From positions 1 through 64,000 of the forward strand of contig NZ_VCNJ01000042.1 of assembly GCF_005938625.1 (NCBI RefSeq): a stretch of DNA of 64,000 bases, given 5' to 3'. The notes beneath the pieces are model-generated. The model had not been told where the DNA came from. It did no database searches and worked only from the letters and a program-made list of their open reading frames with translations. Below are positions 51,000 to 59,314 of this stretch, piece after piece. Both the position numbers and the translations under genes were made by a program. This DNA is from Pseudomonas fluorescens. GTDB lineage: Bacteria > Pseudomonadota > Gammaproteobacteria > Pseudomonadales > Pseudomonadaceae. How positions within the stretch are numbered: position 1 is the first letter of the stretch; each line of letters opens with the position of its first letter.

Positions 51000-53270
51000 A
51001 TGAGCTTCGGCGCCGATGAAGAGATCCTTCAGGATTTCCTGGTTGAGGCCGGCGAGATTCTTGAGCAACTGTCCGAACAACTGGTCGAGCTGGAAAGCCG
51101 TCCGGATGACGCAGATTTGCTCAACGCAATTTTTCGCGGTTTCCACACTGTAAAAGGGGGCGCCGGCTTCCTTCAGCTCAATGAGCTGGTGGAGTGCTGT
51201 CACATCGCCGAAAACGTGTTCGACATCCTCCGTAAGGGTGAGCGTCGCGTTGATGCAGAACTGATGGACGTTGTCCTCGAAGCACTGGACGCGGTGAACA
51301 GCATGTTCACTGAGGTTCGTGAGCGTGCTCCGATCACCGCTGCCACCCCGGAACTGCTGGCCGCCCTGGCGCGTCTGGCCGAACCGCAATCGGCGGACGC
51401 AGCCCCGGCTTCGCCAGTGGCCGAGATGATCGAAGAACTGGTCGTCGAAGGCGACTCGTCGGGCGACATCACTGATAACGAATTCGAACAACTGCTGGAC
51501 TCGCTGAACGCCGTCAAGGCTGAAGCCGAAGCCCCGGCCGCTGCTGCGCCTGCACAAACGGCCGCTGAAGCCGCGAGCGATGAAATCACCGATGCCGAGT
51601 TCGAGTCGTTGCTCGATCAACTGCACGGCAAGGGCCAGTTCGCGGTGGACGCGGTTGCGCCAGCGGCGGCAGCGCCTGCGGCTCCGGCCAAGGGCGACAG
51701 CTCTGACATCACCGACGACGAATTCGAAGCCTTGCTCGATCAACTGCATGGCAAGGGCAACTTTGCCGTGGATGCACTGGAGTCGGCGATTGCCTCGGCA
51801 CCTGTGCCGGCTGCTCCAGCGGCCGCCGCTGCCGGCAGCGATCTGATCAGCGATCACGAGTTCGAATCGCTGCTCGACGAATTGCACGGCAAAGGCAAGT
51901 TCACTGAGGTCGGCACCGCCGCTGCTGGCAGTGCTTCGACCGTCGCCACGCCTGCTGCCAAGGCACCGGCCGCTGCGGCAGCGCCCAAGCCTGCCGCCAA
52001 GCCTGAGCCAAAAGCCGAAGCGCCAAAACCGGCTGCCGCTGCTGCACCGGCTCCGGCCCGTGCGCCGGCGACACCGCCACCGGAAAAACCGGCGAGCGAA
52101 GCCGAAACCACCGTGCGCGTTGACACTGCACGTCTCGACGAAATCATGAACATGGTCGGCGAGCTGGTGCTGGTGCGTAACCGTCTGGTGCGTCTGGGCC
52201 TGAACAGCGGCGATGAAGCCATGCAAAAGGCCGTGTCGAACCTCGACGTGGTCACGGCTGACTTGCAGACCGCCGTCATGAAGACGCGGATGCAGCCGAT
52301 CAAGAAGGTCTTCGGGCGCTTCCCGCGTCTGGTTCGTGACCTCGCGCGTCAGCTCAAGAAAGAGATCAACCTGGAACTGGTGGGTGAAGAAACCGACCTC
52401 GACAAAAACCTTGTCGAGGCCCTGGCCGACCCGCTGGTCCACTTGGTGCGCAACGCCGTCGACCACGGCATCGAGTCGCCGGAAGAACGCGAAGCGTCGG
52501 GCAAGGCCCGTGGCGGTCGCGTGGTACTGGCGGCCGAGCAAGAGGGCGACCATATCCTGCTGTCGATTTCCGATGACGGCAAAGGCATGGACCCGAACGT
52601 CCTGCGCGCCATCGCGGTAAAACGCGGCGTGATGGACAAGGACGCGGCCGATCGCCTCAGCGATACCGAGTGCTACAACCTGATTTTCGCCCCGGGTTTC
52701 TCGACCAAGACCGAGATCTCCGACGTCTCCGGCCGCGGTGTCGGCATGGACGTGGTGAAGACCAAGATTTCCCAGCTCAACGGTTCGATCAACATCTACT
52801 CGACCAAGGGCCAGGGCTCGAAGATCGTCATCAAGGTGCCGCTGACCCTCGCGATCATGCCAACCCTGATGGTCATGCTTGGCAATCAGGCGTTTGCGTT
52901 CCCGTTGGTCAACGTCAACGAAATCTTCCACCTCGACCTGTCGACCACCAACGTCGTCGACGGCCAGGAAGTGGTGATCGTGCGGGACAAGGCGCTGCCA
53001 TTGTTCTACCTCAAGCGCTGGCTGGTCAGCTCCGCCGCTCACGAAGAGCAGCGTGAAGGCCACGTGGTGATCCTTTCGGTGGGCACTCAGCGGATCGGCT
53101 TTGTCGTCGATCAACTGGTCGGTCAGGAAGAAGTGGTCATCAAGCCATTGGGCAAAATGCTGCAGGGCACTCCGGGCATGTCCGGCGCCACCATCACTGG
53201 TGACGGCCGCATCGCGCTGATTCTCGATGTTCCAAGCATGCTCAAGCGTTACGCCGCACGGCGTATTTGA
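51000..53270 (+). CDS. cheA: Chemotaxis histidine kinase CheA
   Basis: 756 aa. P1 Hpt domain with His49 in HTVKGGAG; then a long Ala/Pro linker containing four repeats of a DITDxEFExLLDxLHGKG-type motif beginning near residues 156, 195, 236 and 281; dimerisation P3, ATP-binding P4 (HLVRNAVDHGIE, DDGKGMD, GRGVGMDVVK) and CheW-like P5. No ordinary P2 CheY-binding domain is obvious. 54-bp T/G-rich gap upstream; AGGAG ten bases before the ATG. Confidence 0.97.
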   Translation: MSFGADEEILQDFLVEAGEILEQLSEQLVELESRPDDADLLNAIFRGFHTVKGGAGFLQLNELVECCHIAENVFDILRKGERRVDAELMDVVLEALDAVNSMFTEVRERAPITAATPELLAALARLAEPQSADAAPASPVAEMIEELVVEGDSSGDITDNEFEQLLDSLNAVKAEAEAPAAAAPAQTAAEAASDEITDAEFESLLDQLHGKGQFAVDAVAPAAAAPAAPAKGDSSDITDDEFEALLDQLHGKGNFAVDALESAIASAPVPAAPAAAAAGSDLISDHEFESLLDELHGKGKFTEVGTAAAGSASTVATPAAKAPAAAAAPKPAAKPEPKAEAPKPAAAAAPAPARAPATPPPEKPASEAETTVRVDTARLDEIMNMVGELVLVRNRLVRLGLNSGDEAMQKAVSNLDVVTADLQTAVMKTRMQPIKKVFGRFPRLVRDLARQLKKEINLELVGEETDLDKNLVEALADPLVHLVRNAVDHGIESPEEREASGKARGGRVVLAAEQEGDHILLSISDDGKGMDPNVLRAIAVKRGVMDKDAADRLSDTECYNLIFAPGFSTKTEISDVSGRGVGMDVVKTKISQLNGSINIYSTKGQGSKIVIKVPLTLAIMPTLMVMLGNQAFAFPLVNVNEIFHLDLSTTNVVDGQEVVIVRDKALPLFYLKRWLVSSAAHEEQREGHVVILSVGTQRIGFVVDQLVGQEEVVIKPLGKMLQGTPGMSGATITGDGRIALILDVPSMLKRYAARRI

Positions 53271-53319
53271 ATCCGGGGCGGCGGGGCGACAACGTCCCGC
53301 TGCACCTAATGGAGTGTTT

Positions 53320-54474
53320 ATGGCAGTCAAAGTCCTGGTGGTGGACGATTCGGGTTTTTTCCGCCGCCGCGTCTCGGAGATTCTTTCAGCGGATCCGAGC
53401 ATCCAGGTGGTCGGTACGGCCACCAACGGTAAAGAGGCGATTGATCAGGCGCTGGCACTCAAGCCAGACGTGATCACCATGGACTACGAGATGCCGATGA
53501 TGGACGGCATCACGGCAGTGCGGCACATCATGCAGCGCTGCCCGACCCCGGTGTTGATGTTCTCCTCGCTGACGCACGAAGGCGCCCGGGTAACCCTCGA
53601 TGCGCTGGACGCTGGCGCTGTGGATTTCCTGCCGAAGAATTTCGAAGACATCTCGCGTAACCCCGAGAAGGTCAAGCAACTGCTGTGCGAAAAGGTGCAT
53701 AGCATCTCGCGCAGTAACCGTCGTTTCAGTGCCTACAGCGCGCCGGCTCCAGTGGCTGCGCCAGCACCGACGCCTGCTCCGGCGCCGTCGAGTTTCGGCA
53801 GCCACAGCAGTCACAGCAGTCACAGCACCAGCGCGCCAACGCGTCCGGCTCCAGCGCCGGCACCGACTCGCGCCCCGACCGCCAGCGCGTCGTCGCCAGC
53901 GCCGAAACGCAAAGCCTACAAACTGGTTGCCATCGGTACCTCGACGGGCGGCCCGGTGGCCCTGCAACGTGTGTTGACTCAGTTGCCGGCGAATTTCCCG
54001 GCGCCGATCGTGCTGATCCAGCACATGCCGGCGGCGTTCACCAAGGCTTTCGCCGAACGTCTCGACAAGCTCTGCCGCATCAGCGTCAAGGAAGCCGAGG
54101 ATGGCGACATTCTGCGTCCGGGCCTGGCGTTGCTCGCGCCGGGTGGCAAGCAAATGATGATCGATGGCCGTGGCGCGGTGAAAATCCTGCCGGGCGACGA
54201 GCGTCTGAACTACAAGCCGTGCGTGGACATCACCTTCGGTTCTGCAGCGAAATCCTACGGCGACAAAGTTCTGGCGGTGGTGTTGACCGGCATGGGCGCC
54301 GATGGCCGTGAAGGCGCGCGTCTGCTCAAGCAGGGCGGCAGCGCGGTCTGGGCACAAGATGAGGCAAGTTGCGTGATCTACGGCATGCCGATGGCCATCG
54401 TTAAAGCCGACCTCGCCGACGCGGTATACAGCCTCGACGACATCGGCAAACACATTGTCGAGGCGTGTATCTGA
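53320..54474 (+). CDS. cheB: Chemotaxis methylesterase CheB
   Basis: 384 aa. Receiver domain with Asp55 in TMDYEMPMMDG, a long linker rich in Ala/Pro with a His-Ser repeat (SHSSHSSHS), and the methylesterase domain with catalytic Ser208 (GTSTGGP), His235 (QHMP) and Asp328 (GMGADG). Demethylates chemoreceptors. Overlaps motC by one base. Confidence 0.97.
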   Translation: MAVKVLVVDDSGFFRRRVSEILSADPSIQVVGTATNGKEAIDQALALKPDVITMDYEMPMMDGITAVRHIMQRCPTPVLMFSSLTHEGARVTLDALDAGAVDFLPKNFEDISRNPEKVKQLLCEKVHSISRSNRRFSAYSAPAPVAAPAPTPAPAPSSFGSHSSHSSHSTSAPTRPAPAPAPTRAPTASASSPAPKRKAYKLVAIGTSTGGPVALQRVLTQLPANFPAPIVLIQHMPAAFTKAFAERLDKLCRISVKEAEDGDILRPGLALLAPGGKQMMIDGRGAVKILPGDERLNYKPCVDITFGSAAKSYGDKVLAVVLTGMGADGREGARLLKQGGSAVWAQDEASCVIYGMPMAIVKADLADAVYSLDDIGKHIVEACI

Positions 54475-55214
54475 TGGATGTTTTAAGCCTTATCGGGATC
54501 ATCATGGCGTTCGTCGCCATCATCGGCGGTAACTACCTTGAAGGTGGTCACCTCGGTGCGCTGGCCAACGGCCCGGCGGCATTGATCGTACTGGGCGGCA
54601 CCATCGGTGCCGCACTGCTGCAATCGCCGATGAGCGCGTTCAAACGCGCCATGCAGATCCTTGCCTGGATCCTGTTTCCGCCACGGGTCGATCTGGCCGG
54701 TGGCATCGATCGCGTCGTCAACTGGAGCCTCACCGCACGCAAGGAAGGCCTGCTGGGCCTGGAAGGCGTGGCGGATGCCGAACCCGACAATTACTCGCGC
54801 AAAGGCCTGCAACTGCTGGTCGACGGTGCCGAACCGGAAGCGATCCGCAGCATCCTCGAAGTGGATTTCTACACTCAGGAAGCGCGCGACATCGAAGCCG
54901 CCAAGGTCTTCGAAAGCATGGGCGGCTACGCGCCGACCATCGGCATCATCGGTGCGGTGATGGGCCTGATCCACGTGATGGGCAACCTGGCGGATCCAAC
55001 ACAACTGGGCAGCGGTATCGCCGTCGCCTTCGTTGCGACCATTTACGGTGTGGCCAGTGCCAACCTGGTGTTGCTGCCGATCGCCGCCAAGCTCAAGTCA
55101 ATTGCGTTGCGGCAGTCGCGTTATCGCGAAATGTTGTTGGAAGGGATCTTGTCGATCGCCGAAGGTGAAAACCCTCGCTCCATTGAGTTGAAGCTGCAAG
55201 GCTTCATGGATTAA
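54474..55214 (+). CDS. motC: Flagellar motor stator protein MotC (MotA family)
   Basis: 246 aa with four membrane helices (LIGIIMAFVAIIGGNYLEGG start; IGIIGAVMGLIHVMGNL). The che-linked MotCD pair is the second stator of pseudomonads and is important for swarming in P. aeruginosa. ATG in a TGATG overlap with cheB. Confidence 0.95.
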   Translation: MDVLSLIGIIMAFVAIIGGNYLEGGHLGALANGPAALIVLGGTIGAALLQSPMSAFKRAMQILAWILFPPRVDLAGGIDRVVNWSLTARKEGLLGLEGVADAEPDNYSRKGLQLLVDGAEPEAIRSILEVDFYTQEARDIEAAKVFESMGGYAPTIGIIGAVMGLIHVMGNLADPTQLGSGIAVAFVATIYGVASANLVLLPIAAKLKSIALRQSRYREMLLEGILSIAEGENPRSIELKLQGFMD

Positions 55215-55226
55215 GGGAATAACCTC

Positions 55227-56117
55227 ATGGCCCGTCGTCGCCACCAGGAAGAACACGTCAATCACGAGCGCTGGCTCGTGTCCTACGCGGATTTCATCAC
55301 GTTGCTGTTCGCGTTCTTCGTGGTGATGTACTCGATCTCGTCGATCAACGAAGGCAAGTACAAAGAAATTTCCGAAGCGCTGGTCGGCGTCTTCAAAGAC
55401 TCCGACCGCGCGCTAAAACCGATCCAGATCGGCGACGAACGGCCAAAAACCGTGACCCCGGCCAAGCCGCTGGTCAAGGACGCCGAGCAGATCGATGCCG
55501 GTATCGCCGGCGCCAGCGATCCGCTGAAAAGCATCGCCGATGACATCAGCGCCGCGTTCGGTGACCTGATCAGCTCCAACCAGATGACCGTGCGTGGCAA
55601 CGAGTTGTGGGTCGAGATCGAACTCAACTCCAGCCTGTTGTTCGGCAGTGGCGACGCCATGCCAAGCGACATCGCCTTCAACATCATCGACAAGGTCGCG
55701 GCGATTCTGAAACCGTTCGACAACCCGATCCACGTCGAAGGCTTCACCGACGATCAGCCAATCCGCACGGCGCAGTACCCGACCAACTGGGAACTGTCCT
55801 CGGCGCGCTCAGCAAGCATCGTGCGCATGCTGGCAATGCAGGGCGTGAACCCTGGTCGTCTGGCGTCGGTGGGTTACGGTGAGTTTCAACCGGTGGCCAA
55901 TAACGCCACTGTTGAAGGCCGCGCGAAAAACCGTCGCGTGGTCCTGGTGGTGTCGCGCAATCTCGATGTGCGTCGCAGCCTCACGGGTACCGGAACCGCC
56001 AACGCGCAACCGGATGCCGCGTTGAAGCGTGCTGGCACACAAACTGCACCGACCCCGGTCAAGACGCCGGGACGCGAGAGTGCCGTCAATTCTCCGTCAC
56101 CCGCATTAACACGCTGA
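55227..56117 (+). CDS. motD: Flagellar motor stator protein MotD (MotB family)
   Basis: 296 aa. Single N-terminal membrane helix with the essential Asp in VSYADFITLLFAFFVVMYS, and a C-terminal OmpA-like peptidoglycan-binding domain (VEGFTDDQPIR, NWELSSARSASIVRML, EGRAKNRRVVLVV). Anchors the MotC/MotD stator. Confidence 0.95.
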   Translation: MARRRHQEEHVNHERWLVSYADFITLLFAFFVVMYSISSINEGKYKEISEALVGVFKDSDRALKPIQIGDERPKTVTPAKPLVKDAEQIDAGIAGASDPLKSIADDISAAFGDLISSNQMTVRGNELWVEIELNSSLLFGSGDAMPSDIAFNIIDKVAAILKPFDNPIHVEGFTDDQPIRTAQYPTNWELSSARSASIVRMLAMQGVNPGRLASVGYGEFQPVANNATVEGRAKNRRVVLVVSRNLDVRRSLTGTGTANAQPDAALKRAGTQTAPTPVKTPGRESAVNSPSPALTR

Positions 56118-56160
56118 GCTATGTCTCGGTCGAGCATATCGGCCGGGAGGAACGAACTGA

Positions 56161-56949
56161 ATGAGAGTCTGGGCAGTCGCCAATCAAAAGGGTGGTGTCG
56201 GTAAAACCACATCTTCCATCGCTTTAGCCGGATTGCTGGCCGAGGCGGGCAAGCGCGTGGTTGTGGTCGATCTCGACCCGCACGGCTCGATGACCAGCTA
56301 TTTCGGCTACGACCCCGACAGCCTGGAACACAGCAACTACGACCTGTTTCTGCACAAGGGCAGCGTGCCGCAAGGCCTGCCGGGGCAGTTGCTGTTGTCG
56401 ACCAGTGACGAACGCATTTCCCTGCTGCCATCGAGCACCGCGCTGGCAACCCTTGAGCGTCAGTCGCCGGGACAGAGTGGCTTGGGTCTGGTAATCGCCA
56501 AGAGTCTGGCGCAGTTGTGGCAGGACTTTGATTACGCGGTGATCGACAGCCCGCCGTTGCTCGGCGTGCTGATGGTCAACGCCCTCGCTGCGAGCCAGCA
56601 GCTGGTGATCCCGGTGCAGACCGAACACCTGGCCGTCAAAGGTCTGGAGCGCATGGTCAACACTCTGGCGATGATCAACCGCTCGCGCAAACAGGCGCTG
56701 CCGTTCAGCATCGTGCCGACCCTGTTCGACCGCCGTACGCAGGCATCGATGCATACCTTGCGTGTGCTGCGTGACAAATTTCCCGACGAGATCTGGCAGG
56801 GTTATATCCCCGTCGATACCCGTCTGCGCGACGCCAGCCGAGCCGGTGTCACGCCTTCGCAATTCGACGGCAAGAGCCGTGGCGTGCTGGCCTACCGCGC
56901 GCTGCTCAAGCACCTGTTGGCGCAACAACTTGTTCCGCAGGTGGCGTGA
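56161..56949 (+). CDS. parC: ParA-family ATPase of the chemotaxis cluster (ParC)
   Basis: 262 aa Soj/ParA-like ATPase with Walker A KGGVGKTT at 10-17 and DLDPHGSMTSYFGYD, IDSPPLLGVLMVNAL. Genes of this type next to cheW control polar placement and inheritance of chemoreceptor arrays in Vibrio and Pseudomonas. Not a chromosome or plasmid partition gene in this context. Overlaps the next gene. Confidence 0.88.
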   Translation: MRVWAVANQKGGVGKTTSSIALAGLLAEAGKRVVVVDLDPHGSMTSYFGYDPDSLEHSNYDLFLHKGSVPQGLPGQLLLSTSDERISLLPSSTALATLERQSPGQSGLGLVIAKSLAQLWQDFDYAVIDSPPLLGVLMVNALAASQQLVIPVQTEHLAVKGLERMVNTLAMINRSRKQALPFSIVPTLFDRRTQASMHTLRVLRDKFPDEIWQGYIPVDTRLRDASRAGVTPSQFDGKSRGVLAYRALLKHLLAQQLVPQVA

Positions 56950-56951
56950 GC

Positions 56952-57917
56952 ATGAATCGCCCGGTCAAGCTCACATCGCGTCCGCAATTGGCGTTGCAGT
57001 CTTATCTGGATAATTTGCTGCAGGAAATTCCTGAGGAGCTGCCGCCGGTCATTGAGGCGCAGCCTGAAGTTGTCGAGAGCACTGAGGCGCTGGACGAGTT
57101 CCAGGCAGCGGTGCTGGAAGAGCAGGCGCGTGATGCGCAGAAAGCCGCCAAGCCTGTTGCGCCGGTTGTTGCGCCTGCCGCCGCACCGGTCGCCAAGGCA
57201 CCGGTTGCATTGATTGAAGAAGCCGAGCCGGTTCGCGCGTCCGTTTCGACACTGGCACCGCTGCTGCAAACCCAATTGCTGAAAACCGCGCCGGAACCGG
57301 CCGTGGTCGAACCGGCTCCAGCACCTGCTCCAGTTGCACCCGCACCCGTCGAGCAGACGCTAGTCCCGCCGCTGGTGGAAGTGCATCTGCCGCCGAACAA
57401 CACGCCGCCACCGGTGGAAACCGATGGTCGCCCGGCCTGGGCCTCGGAAGCCTTCGAATGCCTGTTGTTCGACGTCGCTGGTTTGACCCTGGCGGTGCCA
57501 CTGGTCTGCCTGGGTTCGATCTATTCGCTGGCCGGCCACGAGCTGACGCCACTGTTCGGTCAGCCGGAGTGGTTCCTCGGGATCCTGCCGAGCCAGGCCG
57601 GCAACCTGAAAGTGTTGGACACCGCGCGCTGGGTCATGCCGGATCGCTATCGCGATGACTTCCGTCAGGGCTTGCAGTACGTGATTTCGGTACAAGGTTA
57701 CGAGTGGGGCCTGGCGGTGCATCAGGTCAGCCGCTCGTTGCGTCTGGACCCGAATGAAATCAAATGGAGAAGTCACCGGGGTCAGCGGCCATGGCTCGCC
57801 GGCACGGTGATTGAGCACATGTGTGCATTGCTTGACGTTTCCGCACTGGCCGAATTGATCGCCAGCGGTGGGGCAAAGCACTTCGGCGGCCACAAGCCGC
57901 TACATAAACCGACATAG
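56952..57917 (+). CDS. parP: CheW-domain protein, ParP-like array anchor
   Basis: 321 aa from ATG 56952 (GTG 56946, in a GTGA overlap, is an alternative). N-terminal conserved stretch LTSRPQLALQSYLDNLL, a Pro/Ala-rich middle (about 60-150), and a C-terminal CheW-like AIF domain (FECLLFDVAGLTLAVPL...). ParP tethers CheA to the pole through ParC in related bacteria. Symbol given by context and architecture. Confidence 0.85.
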   Translation: MNRPVKLTSRPQLALQSYLDNLLQEIPEELPPVIEAQPEVVESTEALDEFQAAVLEEQARDAQKAAKPVAPVVAPAAAPVAKAPVALIEEAEPVRASVSTLAPLLQTQLLKTAPEPAVVEPAPAPAPVAPAPVEQTLVPPLVEVHLPPNNTPPPVETDGRPAWASEAFECLLFDVAGLTLAVPLVCLGSIYSLAGHELTPLFGQPEWFLGILPSQAGNLKVLDTARWVMPDRYRDDFRQGLQYVISVQGYEWGLAVHQVSRSLRLDPNEIKWRSHRGQRPWLAGTVIEHMCALLDVSALAELIASGGAKHFGGHKPLHKPT

Positions 57918-58006
57918 CAGCCGACATAACAATCAGGCGACGGCATTGTTGAATGCCGCCACACAGAACACACACCGCCCAGAGCGGTTTTTTCGAGGGG
58001 TCAGGT

Positions 58007-58492
58007 ATGAGTAATCAGGCGACGAATGCAAAAGGTTCTGAAGATCCGATCCTGCAATGGGTGACCTTCAAACTGGACAACGAGACCTACGGCATCAACG
58101 TGATGCGCGTGCAGGAAGTGCTGCGCTACACCGAGATCGCTCCGGTGCCGGGTGCGCCGAGCTACGTGCTGGGCATCATCAACCTGCGCGGTAACGTGGT
58201 CACCGTGATCGACACCCGTCAGCGCTTCGGCCTGAGTACCGGCGAGATCAGCGACAACACCCGTATCGTCATCATCGAAGCCGACAAGCAAGTCGTCGGC
58301 ATCATGGTCGACAGCGTGGCCGAAGTGGTTTATCTGCGTCAGTCGGAAATCGAGACGGCGCCGAACGTCGGCAACGAAGAGTCGGCCAAGTTCATCCAGG
58401 GCGTGTGCAACAAGAACAACGAACTGCTGATCCTCGTCGAACTCGACAAGATGATGAGCGAAGAAGAATGGTCGGATCTGGAGAACATCTGA
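58007..58492 (+). CDS. cheW: Chemotaxis coupling protein CheW
   Basis: 161 aa. LQWVTFKLDNETYGINVMRVQEVL and LGIINLRGNVVTVIDTR are family hallmarks (each under the P5-like fold). Couples receptors to CheA. ATG at 58007 after GAGGGG; the frame is open upstream but out of context. Confidence 0.96.
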   Translation: MSNQATNAKGSEDPILQWVTFKLDNETYGINVMRVQEVLRYTEIAPVPGAPSYVLGIINLRGNVVTVIDTRQRFGLSTGEISDNTRIVIIEADKQVVGIMVDSVAEVVYLRQSEIETAPNVGNEESAKFIQGVCNKNNELLILVELDKMMSEEEWSDLENI

Positions 58493-58885
58493 TTGATTCT
58501 CGAGGTTGCGGTCATCGTCCTGTTCCTCTTCTGGGCAGGCACGCTGGCAATGTTTGTGTCGTACATCAAGGCGCAGCGGGTGATCGCTGCGCAACAGGCT
58601 CAGGGCGATGCGCTGCGTGATCAGCGCATCAAGGAACTGGCCAAGCGTGTCGACGATTACCAGAACGGCAACGTGCGCATGGGCGAAGCCCTGCACGAGT
58701 TGCGCGCGGTCGTCGGTCCGTTGCCGGACAAGATTGTTGCGCTGGAACAGCGCGACCCGTCGAGCCTGTCATTCGCCCAGGCGGCGAAACTGGTGGGCAT
58801 GGGCGCAAGCGTTGATGAGCTGACTCAGTCGTGTGGTTTGACCCAGGCTGAGGCGGAGTTGATGCGTAAGTTGCATAAGAACTAG
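58493..58885 (+). CDS. DUF2802 membrane-anchored protein
   Basis: 130 aa conserved at this position after cheW in pseudomonads. N-terminal membrane helix (VAVIVLFLFWAGTLAMFVSY), a coiled segment, and a C-terminal DUF2802 helical part with AKLVGMGASVDELTQSCGLTQAEAELM resembling a small HTH-like fold. TTG start directly after the cheW stop, GGAG upstream. Function unknown. Confidence 0.82.
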   Translation: MILEVAVIVLFLFWAGTLAMFVSYIKAQRVIAAQQAQGDALRDQRIKELAKRVDDYQNGNVRMGEALHELRAVVGPLPDKIVALEQRDPSSLSFAQAAKLVGMGASVDELTQSCGLTQAEAELMRKLHKN

Positions 58886-58895
58886 AAGCAAGATC

Positions 58896-58973
58896 AAAAG
58901 ATCGCAGCCTTCGGCAGCTCCTACATCGGGATTCGCGTTTCCCTGTAGGAGCTGCCGAAGGCTGCGATCTTTT
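58896..58973. terminator. 30-base-arm palindrome between convergent genes, likely bidirectional terminator
   Basis: Arms 58896-58925 and 58944-58973 are perfect reverse complements and begin or end in AAAA/TTTT, giving a U run on either strand. It lies between the stop of the DUF2802 gene and the stop of the minus-strand FlhB-like gene. Same element as 33061-33130. Confidence 0.85.
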
Positions 58974-58984
58974 GCTTTTAAGGC

Positions 58985-59314
58985 TTAGTAATCATCGCCG
59001 CGCAGGGTCACATCTTTCTCGACCATCGGCGCATTCGGGTCCTGCCCTTCGGGGAATTTGCCCTTCAGATTCCACGCAAACGCGATGATCTCGGCGATCG
59101 TGCGGTAGAGCTCTTCAGGAATGCTGTCGCCCAGTTCCATCCGCGCCAACAAGCGCACCAATTCGGCATTTTCATAGATCGGCACCTCGCAATCGCGAGC
59201 GATGCGCAGGATTTCTTCGGCCAGTTCGTCATCACCTTTGGCGGTGAGGGTCGGGGCGTGGTTGCCGTCGTATTTGAGGGCGATGGCCTGGCGTGGGGCA
59301 GTGGAATCGTTCAT
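58985..59314 (-). CDS. Stand-alone FlhB C-terminal domain protein (FlhX-like)
   Basis: 109 aa. RQAIALKYDGNHAPTLTAKG aligns with the stretch after the NPTH cleavage site of FlhB (HYAVALKYDSEKGGAPMLI), and the remainder matches the export-switch domain (EILRIARDCEVPIYENAELVRLL). It has no membrane part and no NPTH. Such proteins can partly replace the FlhB C-terminal fragment. It overlaps the FliK-like gene by four bases, an apt partner. Confidence 0.88.
   Translation of the reverse strand: MNDSTAPRQAIALKYDGNHAPTLTAKGDDELAEEILRIARDCEVPIYENAELVRLLARMELGDSIPEELYRTIAEIIAFAWNLKGKFPEGQDPNAPMVEKDVTLRGDDY

Noticed and set aside
50997..53426. Long minus-strand open frame (809 codons) across cheA
   Set aside because: Mirror of cheA codon bias in GC-rich DNA; product is repetitive Arg/Gly/Val-rich with no domain. 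The same applies to the antisense frames over fliF (27229-29523) and fliL-fliO (37370-39919).
56161..56949. ParA-like gene as evidence of a plasmid or chromosome partition locus
   Set aside because: No parB or parS-like repeats beside it; it lies among motD, a CheW-domain gene and cheW, which fits the chemotaxis ParC.
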